Assembly: GCF_016950255.1 (NCBI RefSeq)
Contig: NZ_JACGFN010000001.1
Coordinates: 186,001 to 250,000 of the forward strand
Length of the DNA: 64,000 bases
Source: Pectobacterium brasiliense
Lineage (GTDB): Bacteria > Pseudomonadota > Gammaproteobacteria > Enterobacterales > Enterobacteriaceae
Direction of reading: 5' to 3'
Below, piece by piece: positions 18,940-27,975 of the stretch. Under the pieces are notes generated by a model, which was not told the origin of the DNA, did no database searches, and saw only the letters and a list, made by a program, of their open reading frames with translations. Position numbers and translations under genes: made by a program. How positions within the stretch are numbered: position 1 is the first letter of the stretch; each line of letters starts with the position of its first letter.

Positions 18940-19422
18940 ATGATGGATTCACTCATCGTCCCGGATTTGGCTATGCTACGGCGGTGGCTGGATCAACTGA
19001 ACATTCTGTATTTCGAATGTGATTCCTGTCAGGCGCTCCATCTTCCTCATATGCAAAATTTTGATGGCGTCTTCGATGCGAAAGTTGATCTGGTAGATAA
19101 CGTGATTCTGTTTTCTGCCCTTGCCGAAGTGAAGCCCAGCGCGTTGATTCCTCTGGTTGGCGACCTGAGCCAAATTAATGCCAGCTCGTTGACCGTTAAA
19201 GCATTTATCGATGTTCAGGATGATAATCTGCCGAAACTGATTGTTTGCCAGTCATTCAGCGTGGCCGCTGGCATGACGCTGGAACAATTCAGACATTTCA
19301 TGCAACAGTCCGAAGAACAAATCTCAATGGTGATCCTTGAGGCTGGTGCTAATAATCTGCTGTTTATCGGTGAGGAAGAAGAGGGCTCTGCTGCCAGAGT
19401 CAACACCTCACATCTGCACTGA
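18940..19422 (+). CDS. ybjN: YbjN, conserved cytosolic protein
   Basis: The protein has about 160 residues and is very similar to E. coli YbjN, sharing CQALHLPHMQNFDGVFDAK and QSEEQISMVILEA. The YbjN fold resembles type III secretion chaperones. E. coli YbjN affects motility and stress phenotypes, and the Erwinia amylovora homologue AmyR affects exopolysaccharide and virulence, which is relevant for a plant pathogen. The start is at either of two adjacent ATGs (18940, 18943) after a GAGG-like site. It stands alone, between two terminators. Confidence 0.93.
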   Translation: MMDSLIVPDLAMLRRWLDQLNILYFECDSCQALHLPHMQNFDGVFDAKVDLVDNVILFSALAEVKPSALIPLVGDLSQINASSLTVKAFIDVQDDNLPKLIVCQSFSVAAGMTLEQFRHFMQQSEEQISMVILEAGANNLLFIGEEEEGSAARVNTSHLH

Positions 19423-19427
19423 TACGG

Positions 19428-19464
19428 TTGCTGCCAACGGCAGCAATTGGTTTTACTTATTTTC
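19428..19464 (+). terminator. Terminator of ybjN
   Basis: TTGCTGCC (19428-19435) and GGCAGCAA (19439-19446) form a perfect 8-bp stem with loop AAC. TTGGTTTTACTTATTTTCC follows. Confidence 0.85.
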
Positions 19465-19794
19465 CTTTCACCGCCATTTATTCTGGTTATTTCGCATTAT
19501 TGCCAGATATTTCTCTTTGTTTGCCGCTAAACGCCTTCATCACATCGATAAAATGTGAATAAATAATCGTTAAAACCCATTTTTTACGTTCAAGTATGGT
19601 GCACACGATGTTGTGGGGTTATGCTTTATTCCTGTAAGACACAGACAGCGAAATCAGGGCTATGTGTGTGTCTGGGCGAATAAAAATCGGTGCATACTCA
19701 TTCACCGGTTGGCGAGCGCGACAGGACATATTTTGTATCGGAACGATACAGATACTCTTTCATGAATCACCCCCTTGTATGGAGGAAGGAACGG
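19465..19794 (+). promoter_or_regulatory. potF upstream region
   Basis: These 330 bases contain no gene. A small hairpin TGTATCG-GAA-CGATACA lies about 50 bases before the potF start (19735-19751) and a very strong GGAGGAAGGA ribosome-binding site at 19781-19790. The potFGHI promoter is presumably here, but I cannot place it. Confidence 0.5.
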
Positions 19795-20904
19795 ATGTTC
19801 ACCCAACGTAAAAAATGGCTATCGGGTGTTGTTACCGGCTTGCTGATGGCCGCGTCCGTCACCGCATCTGCGGAAGAGAAAACGCTGCATGTTTATAACT
19901 GGTCCGACTATATCGCACCGGACACGTTAGCTAATTTCCAGAAAGAAACCGGTATTAAGGTCGTCTATGACGTGTTTGACTCCAACGAAGTGTTGGAAGG
20001 CAAGCTCATGGCGGGCAGCACGGGTTTTGATCTGGTCGTGCCTTCTGCCAGCTTCCTGGAACGCCAGCTCTCTGCGGGAGTTTTTCAGCCATTAGACAAG
20101 AGCAAGTTACCGAATTACAAAAATCTGGATCCTGAGCTGATGAAGCTGATTGCGCAGCACGATCCAGAGAATAAATATGCCCTGCCTTACCTGTGGGCGA
20201 CCACGGGCATCGGCTATAACGTTGAGAAAGTGAAAGCCGCGCTGGGTGCCGATGCACCGGTTGACAGCTGGGATCTGGTTCTGAAGCCGGAGAACCTGGA
20301 AAAACTGAAAAGCTGCGGCGTCTCCTTCCTGGATGCACCGGAAGAGATCTTTGCAACCGTGCTGAACTATCAGGGTAAAGATCCGAACAGCACGAAACCG
20401 GGTGATTACACCACGTCAGCGACCGACCTGCTGCTGAAACTGCGTCCGAGCATTCGCTACTTCCATTCATCGCAGTACATCAACGACCTGGCAAACGGCG
20501 ATATCTGCGTCGCAGTAGGTTGGGCGGGCGATATCCTGCAGGCTGGAAACCGTGCGAAGGAAGCGAAGAACGGGGTGAATATCCAGTACAGCATTCCGAA
20601 AGAAGGCGCGTTGGCATTCTTTGATGTCCTCGCTATTCCAAAAGATGCTAAAAATCTGGATGAAGCCTATGCGTTTCTGGATTACCTGATGAAGCCGGAA
20701 GTGATGGCGGGAATCAGTAACCATGTGTATTACGCGAGCGGTAATCTGGCATCCTTGCCGTTGGTGAACGCAGAGATTCGTAATAACCCGGGCGTTTATC
20801 CGCCGGCGGATGTGCGTGCCAAACTGTTTACGCTCAAGGTGCAATCTCCTCAGATTGACCGTACTCGTACGCGTGCATGGACTAAGGTTAAAAGCGGCAA
20901 GTAG
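19795..20904 (+). CDS. potF: Putrescine-binding periplasmic protein PotF
   Basis: PotF delivers putrescine to the PotGHI importer. The 369-residue precursor has a signal peptide ([21 protein letters not shown]) and is almost collinear with E. coli PotF from [12 protein letters not shown] to [13 protein letters not shown]. Ligand contacts of the E. coli protein lie in conserved stretches such as YNWSDYI and GWAGDI. The frame is open upstream, but [11 protein letters not shown] at 19795 follows a strong GGAGG site. A hairpin separates it from potG, which should favour excess binding protein. Confidence 0.97.
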   Translation: MFTQRKKWLSGVVTGLLMAASVTASAEEKTLHVYNWSDYIAPDTLANFQKETGIKVVYDVFDSNEVLEGKLMAGSTGFDLVVPSASFLERQLSAGVFQPLDKSKLPNYKNLDPELMKLIAQHDPENKYALPYLWATTGIGYNVEKVKAALGADAPVDSWDLVLKPENLEKLKSCGVSFLDAPEEIFATVLNYQGKDPNSTKPGDYTTSATDLLLKLRPSIRYFHSSQYINDLANGDICVAVGWAGDILQAGNRAKEAKNGVNIQYSIPKEGALAFFDVLAIPKDAKNLDEAYAFLDYLMKPEVMAGISNHVYYASGNLASLPLVNAEIRNNPGVYPPADVRAKLFTLKVQSPQIDRTRTRAWTKVKSGK

Positions 20905-20990
20905 CCTCTTGGATCTGAATCGTTACCCACGCGCTTGACGGTTGCTGGTTTCGGCAACCTGAGAATGGATGGGTATGAAACGTGGCAAAG

Positions 20991-21013
20991 AACAGGCGGA
21001 TAATCCGCCTGTT
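20991..21013 (+). terminator. Intercistronic hairpin between potF and potG
   Basis: AACAGGCGGA and TCCGCCTGTT form a perfect 10-bp stem with loop TAA. The following CGCGCTCTTTATT is only weakly T-rich. It may be a partial terminator or a 3' stabiliser of the potF message. Confidence 0.65.
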
Positions 21014-21110
21014 CGCGCTCTTTATTGTGTCACACAGCTGAATGCAAATAACGCCGAATGGCGGCATCTGCGGTGTGGCTTGTTCTGCTTTTGCCGGAGA
21101 GCAATGCGAA

Positions 21111-22244
21111 GTGAATGACGCGATCCCCCGCCCTCAATCAAAACCTCAAAAAGCAGCCACACCGCTGCTGGAAGTGCGTAACCTGACGAAGTCGTTCGAC
21201 GGTCAGGCCGCCGTCGATGATGTCAGTCTGACTATTTATAAAGGCGAAATTTTTGCGCTGCTGGGGGCATCCGGCTGTGGGAAATCCACGCTGCTGCGTA
21301 TGCTGGCCGGTTTTGAACTTCCCACGCAGGGGCAGATTTTTCTGGATGGTCAGGATTTGTCGTTGGTGCCGCCTTACCAGCGTCCCATCAATATGATGTT
21401 CCAGTCTTATGCGCTGTTCCCACACATGACGGTGGAAAAGAATATCGCGTTTGGTCTGAAGCAGGACAAACTGCCGCGTGCCGAAATCAAAGCTCGTGTG
21501 GAAGAGATGTTGTCGCTGGTGCACATGCAGGAGTTCGCCAATCGTAAACCGCATCAGCTTTCTGGCGGTCAACGCCAGCGTGTTGCGCTGGCTCGTAGTC
21601 TGGCGAAGCGCCCTAAACTGCTGTTGCTTGACGAACCGATGGGCGCGCTGGACAAAAAATTGCGCGACCGCATGCAGCTTGAAGTCGTCGATATTCTGGA
21701 ACGTGTGGGCGTGACCTGCGTGATGGTAACGCACGATCAGGAAGAAGCTATGACGATGGCTGGCCGTATTGCCATTATGAATCGCGGTAAGTTCGTACAA
21801 ATTGGCGAGCCGGAAGAGATTTATGAGCACCCGAACACGCGTTTCAGCGCGGAGTTCATCGGCTCGGTCAATATGTTTGAAGGGATCTTGCAGGAACGTC
21901 AGGACGATGCGCTGATCATCAAAAGCCCCGGACTCGTGCATCCGCTGAAGGTGGATTCGGATGTCTCGGTGGTCGATGGCGTTCCGGTCTACATCGCGTT
22001 GCGTCCTGAGAAAATCATGCTGTGCGAAGAGGTGCCGGCTGATGGCTGTAACTTCGCGGTAGGGGAAGTGGTGCATATCGCCTATCTGGGCGACCTGTCG
22101 ATTTACCACGTCAGGCTGAACAGCGGGCAAATCATCAGCGCACAGTTACAAAATGCCTACCGCTATCGCAAAGGCACGCCGACCTGGGGAGATGAGGTTC
22201 GGCTGTGTTGGGATGCCGATAGCTGTGTGGTTCTGACGGTGTAG
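21111..22244 (+). CDS. potG: Putrescine importer ATP-binding protein PotG
   Basis: This 377-residue ABC ATPase has Walker A GASGCGKST, signature LSGGQRQRVALARS, Walker B LLLLDEPMGALD and a C-terminal TOBE-type domain. It energises putrescine import with PotH and PotI. The frame is open to 21042, but homology with E. coli (NDAIPRPQ...) points to the GTG at 21111, with GGAGA 11 bases before it. It is 14 bases from potH in one operon. Confidence 0.96.
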   Translation: MNDAIPRPQSKPQKAATPLLEVRNLTKSFDGQAAVDDVSLTIYKGEIFALLGASGCGKSTLLRMLAGFELPTQGQIFLDGQDLSLVPPYQRPINMMFQSYALFPHMTVEKNIAFGLKQDKLPRAEIKARVEEMLSLVHMQEFANRKPHQLSGGQRQRVALARSLAKRPKLLLLDEPMGALDKKLRDRMQLEVVDILERVGVTCVMVTHDQEEAMTMAGRIAIMNRGKFVQIGEPEEIYEHPNTRFSAEFIGSVNMFEGILQERQDDALIIKSPGLVHPLKVDSDVSVVDGVPVYIALRPEKIMLCEEVPADGCNFAVGEVVHIAYLGDLSIYHVRLNSGQIISAQLQNAYRYRKGTPTWGDEVRLCWDADSCVVLTV

Positions 22245-22258
22245 CGAGGAAGAATGTC

Positions 22259-23224
22259 ATGACTTTATTTCCCGAACATAACACGGCGGAACCACCGGGC
22301 AAGGCCAGACTCTGGCTCCGTGTACTGATGGCGCGCTGGCGTCAAAAACACGGACGTAAGCTGGTCATCGCGCTGCCATATCTGTGGCTGCTGCTGCTGT
22401 TCATGCTGCCGTTTCTGATCGTGTTCAAAATCAGTCTTGCAGAGATGGCGCGGGCGATCCCGCCTTATACCGATCTGGTCTCGTGGCTGGACGGCAAGCT
22501 GGATATTTCCCTGAACCTTGGGAACTACCTGCATTTGTTGGACGATCCGCTGTATTTCGATGCCTATATGCAATCGCTTCAGGTTGCTGCTGTGTCGACG
22601 CTGTGCTGCCTGCTTATCGGCTACCCGCTGGCATGGGCAGTGGCGCACAGTAAACCGTCAACGCGTAATATCCTGTTGTTGCTGGTGATTCTGCCATCGT
22701 GGACGTCATTCCTGATTCGCGTCTACGCCTGGATGGGGATTCTGAAAAATAACGGTATCCTGAATAATTTCCTGCTGTGGCTAGGTGTGATCGATGAACC
22801 GCTGGTTATTCTGCATACCAATTTGGCGGTGTATATCGGCGTTGTGTATTCGTATCTGCCGTTTATGGTGTTGCCAATCTATACCGCGCTGATGCGTCTG
22901 GACTATTCGTTAGTGGAAGCATCGTTGGATCTCGGCGCGCGACCGCTGAAAACCTTCTTCAGCGTGATCGTCCCCTTAACGAAAGGTGGCATCATTGCGG
23001 GCTCGATGCTGGTCTTTATCCCAGCGGTGGGGGAATACGTGATTCCAGAACTGCTCGGCGGGCCGGATAGCATCATGATTGGCCGTATTCTGTGGCAGGA
23101 ATTCTTCAATAACCGCGATTGGCCAGTGGCATCTGCCGTTGCCGTCGTCATGCTGTTGCTGTTGATTATGCCGATTATCTGGTTCCACAAACATCAGAGC
23201 AAAACGGCGGAGGGTGAAGCGTGA
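22259..23224 (+). CDS. potH: Putrescine importer permease PotH
   Basis: The 321-residue inner-membrane protein has a cytosolic N-terminus, six predicted helices and the ABC permease signature EASLDLGARPLKTFFSVIVPL, which contacts PotG. Its last four bases overlap the GTG start of potI (GTGA), indicating translational coupling. Confidence 0.96.
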   Translation: MTLFPEHNTAEPPGKARLWLRVLMARWRQKHGRKLVIALPYLWLLLLFMLPFLIVFKISLAEMARAIPPYTDLVSWLDGKLDISLNLGNYLHLLDDPLYFDAYMQSLQVAAVSTLCCLLIGYPLAWAVAHSKPSTRNILLLLVILPSWTSFLIRVYAWMGILKNNGILNNFLLWLGVIDEPLVILHTNLAVYIGVVYSYLPFMVLPIYTALMRLDYSLVEASLDLGARPLKTFFSVIVPLTKGGIIAGSMLVFIPAVGEYVIPELLGGPDSIMIGRILWQEFFNNRDWPVASAVAVVMLLLLIMPIIWFHKHQSKTAEGEA

Positions 23225-24066
23225 ATAATTTACCTGTTGTTCGCTCACCGTGGCGTATTGTGATTTTGGTGCTGTGCTTTACGTTCCTCTATGCGCCGAT
23301 GCTGATGTTGGTGATCTACTCGTTCAACAGCTCCAAGCTGGTGACCGTATGGGCTGGCTGGTCGGCACGTTGGTACGTCGAGCTGTTCCACAATACGGCG
23401 ATGATCAGCGCGGTGCTCCTGAGCCTGACGATTGCCGCAGCCTCGGCTACGATGGCTGTGATTCTTGGGACGATCGCTGCCGTAGTCATGGTACGTTTTG
23501 GCCGTTTCCGTGGTTCTAATGGTTTTGCCTTTATGCTGACAGCACCGCTGGTTATGCCAGATGTAATTACCGGCCTGTCGCTGCTGTTGCTCTTTGTGGC
23601 ATTGGGGCATGCCATTGGCTGGCCAGCGGAAAGAGGGATGCTCACCATCTGGCTGGCTCACGTCACGTTCTGTACCGCGTATGTCACCGTGGTGATCAGC
23701 GCGCGACTGCGTGAGCTGGACCGTTCGATTGAAGAAGCGGCGATGGATCTGGGCGCGAATCCGCTCAAGGTGTTCTTCATTATCACGGTGCCGATGATTG
23801 CTCCTGCGCTGCTTTCCGGCTGGCTGCTGGCGTTTACCCTGTCGCTGGACGATCTGGTTATCGCCAGCTTCGTGGCAGGGCCTGGCTCGACAACGCTGCC
23901 AATGCTGGTGTTCTCCAGCGTCAGAATGGGCGTTAATCCACAAATTAACGCATTGGCTTCCCTGATATTGTTAGTCGTTGGTATTATTGGGTTTATCGCC
24001 TGGTGGTTTATGGCGAGAGCAGAAAAGCAGCGCTATCGTGATATGCAAAAAGCGAGACGCGGCTGA
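23221..24066 (+). CDS. potI: Putrescine importer permease PotI
   Basis: The 281-residue second permease has six helices and the signature EAAMDLGANPLKVFFIITVPM. The start is a GTG that overlaps the potH stop codon. The length equals that of E. coli PotI. It ends the potFGHI operon; the terminator is at 24109. Confidence 0.96.
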   Translation: MNNLPVVRSPWRIVILVLCFTFLYAPMLMLVIYSFNSSKLVTVWAGWSARWYVELFHNTAMISAVLLSLTIAAASATMAVILGTIAAVVMVRFGRFRGSNGFAFMLTAPLVMPDVITGLSLLLLFVALGHAIGWPAERGMLTIWLAHVTFCTAYVTVVISARLRELDRSIEEAAMDLGANPLKVFFIITVPMIAPALLSGWLLAFTLSLDDLVIASFVAGPGSTTLPMLVFSSVRMGVNPQINALASLILLVVGIIGFIAWWFMARAEKQRYRDMQKARRG

Positions 24067-24108
24067 TTCGATCTCTCACCGTAATTTGTTAGCCTAGCGA
24101 AGATGACC

Positions 24109-24145
24109 AGCAACGCCGCCAGAGTATGGGGGCGTTGCTGTTTTG
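24109..24145 (+). terminator. Terminator of potFGHI
   Basis: AGCAACGCC (24109-24117) pairs perfectly with GGCGTTGCT (24131-24139), followed by GTTTTGT. Confidence 0.82.
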
Positions 24146-24194
24146 TATGGCAATCAAGTTTTGTATGACTATCAAGTTTTATATTGGCATCAGA
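24141..24194. repeat. Three 18-bp imperfect tandem repeats
   Basis: TTTTGTATGGCAATCAAG (24141-24158) is repeated as TTTTGTATGACTATCAAG (24159-24176; 16 of 18 identical) and more loosely at 24177-24194 (about 12 of 18). The array begins in the T-run of the pot terminator and lies before ybjO. Confidence 0.8.
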
Positions 24195-24261
24195 CATTAT
24201 AGTGATGCTGTATTTTTGGCGGGTAAATACCGCATGAAGGGAGAGCGTTGAAATTCTGTAT

Positions 24262-24726
24262 ATGAAGAAGGAAATGACACAACGCAAAGTTTATGCCCCG
24301 GTGCCTGTGATGGTGGCGGGGATTGCGATTATTGCTACCCGCATTTTGGGGATTTTGCTGCTTGTATGGGAGCTCGGGTTCAGCGATTTGAGCGGCTGGA
24401 TTGGCAGCAATGCGGAAGCCTGGGATTCAACACTGGTGCTACTGCTGTCGCTGGTTGTCGTCGGCGTTGAAATTCGCTGTGGCTTTGCCGTTTTGGCCGG
24501 TGCGAACTGGGGACGATGGGGTTATGTTGCCTGTCAGGCCGTCGTGGTGTGTTACCTGTTGCTGGCGTCGCTGAGTGAATTTATGCCAGCGATATTCCAT
24601 ATCTCAGGAGAAAACAACGCTGCCGTGCTGCATCAGATCCTGCTGCAAAAGATCCCAGATCTTCTGGTGATTGTTTTACTGTTTCTACCACGACGCAGTA
24701 AGCGTTTTTTTATGCGTCAGAAATAG
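24262..24726 (+). CDS. ybjO: YbjO, DUF2593 inner-membrane protein
   Basis: The 154-residue protein has about four membrane helices. The last part, LLQKIPDLLVIVLLFLPRRSKRFF, is very like E. coli YbjO, and the position after potI matches. The function is unknown. An alternative start at 24274 (MTQRKV) has AAGGAA close before it; the true N-terminus is uncertain by four residues. Confidence 0.85.
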   Translation: MKKEMTQRKVYAPVPVMVAGIAIIATRILGILLLVWELGFSDLSGWIGSNAEAWDSTLVLLLSLVVVGVEIRCGFAVLAGANWGRWGYVACQAVVVCYLLLASLSEFMPAIFHISGENNAAVLHQILLQKIPDLLVIVLLFLPRRSKRFFMRQK

Positions 24727-24851
24727 ACATTTCTCTCTTATGAGCCACTCTGGCTGCAGGCGTCGCCCATAAATCGGCAAAAGGTCGCGGGGTGACGCTG
24801 TCAGGGTGATATAATCCTCGTATTCCGTATTATTTTAATAGTTAGATTTTT

Positions 24852-25985
24852 ATGCATTGTGCCCGCTACAGCACGGGAACCTGTCGTTCCTGCCAATGGC
24901 TGGAAAAAGCCTACCCGCAGCAATTGTCTGATAAGCAGCAACATCTTGAAGGGTTGCTGCAACCGCATGCCGTGCAGTGCTGGTTGCCCGTGCAGCCTTC
25001 TGTCCAGTCTGCCTTTCGTAATAAAGCCAAGATGGTGGTGAGCGGCAGCGTGGAACGCCCGCTGCTGGGAATGCTACATCGTGATGGAACGGCGGTGGAT
25101 CTTTGCGATTGTCCACTTTATCCGTCCACCTTCGCTCCGATTTTCGACGTGCTTAAAGTCTTCATTGCTCGGGCGGGGCTGACGCCTTATAACGTGGCTC
25201 GACGCCGTGGGGAGCTGAAATATCTGCTGCTGACGGAAAGTACGCAGCACGGCACATTCATGCTGCGCTTTGTCCTACGCTCGGAAACCAAGCTGCCGCA
25301 GTTGCGTGCCGCATTGCCCTGGCTACAGCAGCAGTTGCCACAGCTTGAGGTGATATCCGTCAATATTCAGCCCGTGCATCAGGCGATTATGGAAGGGAAA
25401 ACGGAGATTATCCTGAGTGACGCTGCCGCGTTGGCTGAACAGTTCAACCAGGTGCCGTTGTATATCCGTCCGCAAAGCTTTTTCCAGACCAACCCGCAGG
25501 TGGCAGCCGCGCTGTATGCGACGGCTCGCGATTGGGTAGCAGAGCTGAATATTACCAGTATGTGGGATCTGTTTTGCGGGGTAGGGGGTTTTGGCCTGCA
25601 CTGTGCGTCATCGGAGATGCGTCTGACGGGGATTGAAATCAGCGCCGAGGCGATAGCCTGCGCGCGTCGCTCTGCGGAACAGTTAGGGTTGAAGCAGGTG
25701 GAGTTTCAGGCGCTGGATTCCACGCAGTTCGCGACCGCTAAAGCGGAAATTCCGGATCTGGTATTAGTCAACCCACCACGCCGTGGTATCGGCAGTGAAC
25801 TGTGCGCCTACCTGAGCCGCATGGCACCGGACTATATTCTCTATTCCAGCTGTAACGCTGAAAGCATGGCGAAAGACATGACAGAGCTGACGAATTACCG
25901 AGCGCTGCGCGTGCAGCTATTCGACATGTTCCCGCACACGGCACATTACGAAGTGCTGACGTTATTGAAGCGTGAGGATGGCTAA
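24852..25985 (+). CDS. rlmC: 23S rRNA (uracil-747-C5)-methyltransferase RlmC
   Basis: RlmC is a SAM-dependent enzyme that makes m5U747 in 23S rRNA. The 377-residue protein has the [4Fe-4S] ligands C3, C11, C14 and C87, the SAM-binding motif [13 protein letters not shown], the NPPRRG motif and the catalytic nucleophile C334 in LYSSCNAES. No TRAM domain is present, as expected for RlmC as opposed to RlmD. The start [11 protein letters not shown] is required for the first iron-sulfur ligand. Confidence 0.97.
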   Translation: MHCARYSTGTCRSCQWLEKAYPQQLSDKQQHLEGLLQPHAVQCWLPVQPSVQSAFRNKAKMVVSGSVERPLLGMLHRDGTAVDLCDCPLYPSTFAPIFDVLKVFIARAGLTPYNVARRRGELKYLLLTESTQHGTFMLRFVLRSETKLPQLRAALPWLQQQLPQLEVISVNIQPVHQAIMEGKTEIILSDAAALAEQFNQVPLYIRPQSFFQTNPQVAAALYATARDWVAELNITSMWDLFCGVGGFGLHCASSEMRLTGIEISAEAIACARRSAEQLGLKQVEFQALDSTQFATAKAEIPDLVLVNPPRRGIGSELCAYLSRMAPDYILYSSCNAESMAKDMTELTNYRALRVQLFDMFPHTAHYEVLTLLKREDG

Positions 25986-26300
25986 GGCAAAGTCAGGACA
26001 TCTGAATACTCTATTTACGGTGTTGCCACAGTTGGCGTAAAAAATTGCGCTGAGGTGGGCGTGGCCGCCGGATGAGCGGCATGGACGCCGCGAAAGTCTG
26101 CGCCGCGTAAGGAACGCGTCGCAGACGGTCCGAACAGCGGATACGAACGCCGAAGGTAACGCGCAGCGGCGCAATTCACGCCATCAAAGCCAGTGGTCAA
26201 GGCGCTGCGGCGTTTGAGCGCGCCTTGTCGGGCGTGTGATGAAATGACATAGAAATGCGGTAATCAATACGCACGAAATCTTTGAACTATCTGACATGGA
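25986..26300. repeat. GC-rich structured intergenic segment, probably a dispersed repeat
   Basis: The 3' side of rlmC is followed by a GC-rich segment unlike usual intergenic DNA. It holds a 12-bp stem with one mismatch (GTCTGCGCCGCG at 26096-26107 with CGCGTCGCAGAC at 26115-26126) and another, CAAGGCGC/GCGCCTTG, near 26198-26227. Short frames on the minus strand (about 60-70 codons) show no recognisable protein. From memory of Pectobacterium genomes it resembles a recurring intergenic element; no second copy lies in this window. Confidence 0.5.
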
Positions 26301-26312
26301 AGCGTTCGATAA

Positions 26313-26332
26313 CGCGGTGCATTCACACCGCG
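26313..26332 (-). terminator. Hairpin after artJ
   Basis: CGCGGTG and CACCGCG form a 7-bp stem with a 6-base loop 12 bases beyond the artJ stop codon on the minus strand. The downstream sequence TTATCG has only a short T-run. Confidence 0.5.
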
Positions 26333-26343
26333 CAGATCAAACC

Positions 26344-27075
26344 TTATTGCGGGAACCACTTGTCGTTGATGGTTTTATAAGTGCCGTCCGCTTTGATGGC
26401 GTCCAGCGCTTTATTCAGTTTCTCCAACAGCGCTTTGTCATCGGGGCGAACGGCGATGCCCAGCCCAGTGCCGAAGTATTCCGCGTCAGTCACATGCTCG
26501 CCAACCGTTGCCAGTTCAGGGCTCGCCTTGATCCACTCGTTGACGACAGCGGTATCACCGAATACACCATCAATACGGCCATTTTTCAGATCCAGTACCG
26601 CGTTCTGGTAGCTGTCATAAGAAACAGTTTGCACTTCCGGGTGCTTATCATGCATGTACTTCTGGTGCGTCGTGCCGTTTTCCATACCAATGCGTTTGCC
26701 CTTCATCGCGGCAAAGTCGCTGAATTTCCCTTTTTGCGCGATAACCACGGCGGAGTTGGCATAGTAAGGCTGCGTGAACGCGACCTGCTTGCTGCGCTCT
26801 GGCGTGATGTCCATACCGGAAATCACGGCGTCATAGCGACGGAATTTCAGCGCAGGGATCAGGCTGTCAAACGCCTGATTGGTGAATGTACAGGTCGCCT
26901 GCATTTGCTTACACAGCGCTTTCGCCAGATCCATATCGAAACCGACGATTTCGTTGCTGGCATCCAGTGACTCAAATGGCGGGTAGGTAGCTGATGATGC
27001 AAAACGGATGGTGTCTGCGGCGGTGGCGCTGAAGGCGATTCCTGCCAATAACGTGGCGAGCACTAATTTTTTCAT
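26344..27075 (-). CDS. artJ: Arginine-binding periplasmic protein ArtJ
   Basis: The 243-residue family-3 solute-binding protein has a signal peptide ending SATA-ADTI and the motifs TYPPFE, GFDMDLAKALCKQMQATC and ENGTTHQKY. It is closer to E. coli ArtJ than to ArtI (for example RIGMENGTTHQKY, AVRPDDKALLEKL, KADGTYKTI). ArtJ binds L-arginine and feeds the ArtPQM transporter. It is transcribed separately from artPIQM, with two ARG-box-like sites upstream at 27153-27191. Confidence 0.95.
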   Translation of the reverse strand: MKKLVLATLLAGIAFSATAADTIRFASSATYPPFESLDASNEIVGFDMDLAKALCKQMQATCTFTNQAFDSLIPALKFRRYDAVISGMDITPERSKQVAFTQPYYANSAVVIAQKGKFSDFAAMKGKRIGMENGTTHQKYMHDKHPEVQTVSYDSYQNAVLDLKNGRIDGVFGDTAVVNEWIKASPELATVGEHVTDAEYFGTGLGIAVRPDDKALLEKLNKALDAIKADGTYKTINDKWFPQ

Positions 27076-27152
27076 TACCTACTCCTGTCTGTTTTTCTTA
27101 TAGGATAACTGTGCGGAAGGGTTCCGACGTCATGGCGATTACCATGCCACTG

Positions 27153-27191
27153 ATTGAATTTATATGCAATTAAAATGATTAACAAGTCGAT
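27153..27191. promoter_or_regulatory. Tandem ARG boxes upstream of artJ
   Basis: ATTGAATTTATATGCAAT (27153-27170) matches the ArgR consensus (TGAAT-N4-ATTCA core) at 9 of 10 core positions. After exactly 3 bases, 27174-27191 holds a weaker copy, about 7 of 10. Paired boxes 3 bp apart are the normal ArgR hexamer operator, so arginine repression of artJ is likely. Confidence 0.7.
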
Positions 27192-27251
27192 TTATTGCAT
27201 GTTTTTACGTCAACAACGGCCCGTAAGGAGGGCGGTCAGGGATGGCTTGCC

Positions 27252-27283
27252 ATAAAAAAAGCAGGCTATCAAAGCCTGCTTTC
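27252..27283 (-). terminator. Terminator of artPIQM
   Basis: On the minus strand AAAGCAGGCT and AGCCTGCTTT form a 10-bp stem followed by TTTTTTATGG. It lies about 25 bases after the artM stop codon and isolates artJ from the operon. Confidence 0.92.
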
Positions 27284-27306
27284 TAAGTGGATACATGCAA
27301 TAAGCA

Positions 27307-27975
27307 TTAATTGCGGCGTTCGAATGCCAGCGAGCGCCGTTCAACCCAGCGCATCAGTAGTGTCAGTAACCCGTTGACGCACAGGTAGATAATCCCTGCT
27401 GCACCAAACACCATCACATCATACGTCCGGCCGTACATCAGCTGGCTGTAGCCCATCACTTCCATCAGGGTGATGGTGTAAGCCAGTGAGGTACTCTTAA
27501 ACACCAGCACCACTTCATTTGAATAAGAAGACAGCGCACGTTTAAACGCAAATGGCAGCAAAATACGTAATGTCTGCTTCTGATCCATGCCCAACGCGGC
27601 ACAGGATTGCCACTGCCCGGCGGGAATCGCTTTTACCGCACCATAGAACAGCTGCGTAGTATAAGCCGCGCTATTGAGCGCCAGTGCCACCATTGCACAC
27701 AGCCACGGTTGTGAAAGCAGGTTCCACAGCCAGGGGATTTGCTGGATAGAAGTAAATTGCCCGGGCCCGTAGTAAATCAGAAAGATTTGCACCAACAGCG
27801 GCGTACCGGTAAACAGCGTAATGTAGCCTTTCGCCAACAGCGATATGACCGGCGTTTTGAGCGTCAGCACTACAGTCAGCAGCAGCGATAACACCAGCGC
27901 CACGACGATGGAGACCGCCGTTAAGGTCAGGCTGGTATGCAGGCCTTTTACTAGCTCAGGTAAATAAGCGAGCAT
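27307..27975 (-). CDS. artM: Arginine ABC transporter permease ArtM
   Basis: The 222-residue inner-membrane permease has five helices and the HisMQ-type signature, seen around SCAALGMDQKQTLRILLPFAFKRAL. It forms a heterodimer with ArtQ. Its ATG overlaps the artQ stop codon (ATGA). Confidence 0.96.
   Translation of the reverse strand: MLAYLPELVKGLHTSLTLTAVSIVVALVLSLLLTVVLTLKTPVISLLAKGYITLFTGTPLLVQIFLIYYGPGQFTSIQQIPWLWNLLSQPWLCAMVALALNSAAYTTQLFYGAVKAIPAGQWQSCAALGMDQKQTLRILLPFAFKRALSSYSNEVVLVFKSTSLAYTITLMEVMGYSQLMYGRTYDVMVFGAAGIIYLCVNGLLTLLMRWVERRSLAFERRN

Noticed and set aside
21138..22130. Open frame of 330 codons antisense to potG, and 323 codons antisense to clpA at 40431-41402
   Set aside because: Both mirror conserved ATPase genes; the His/Arg/Gln-rich composition is typical of shadow frames.
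26296..26970. Antisense frames over artJ and, at 28628-29410, over artI
   Set aside because: The two shadow translations are alike only because artI and artJ are paralogues; no independent evidence of coding.
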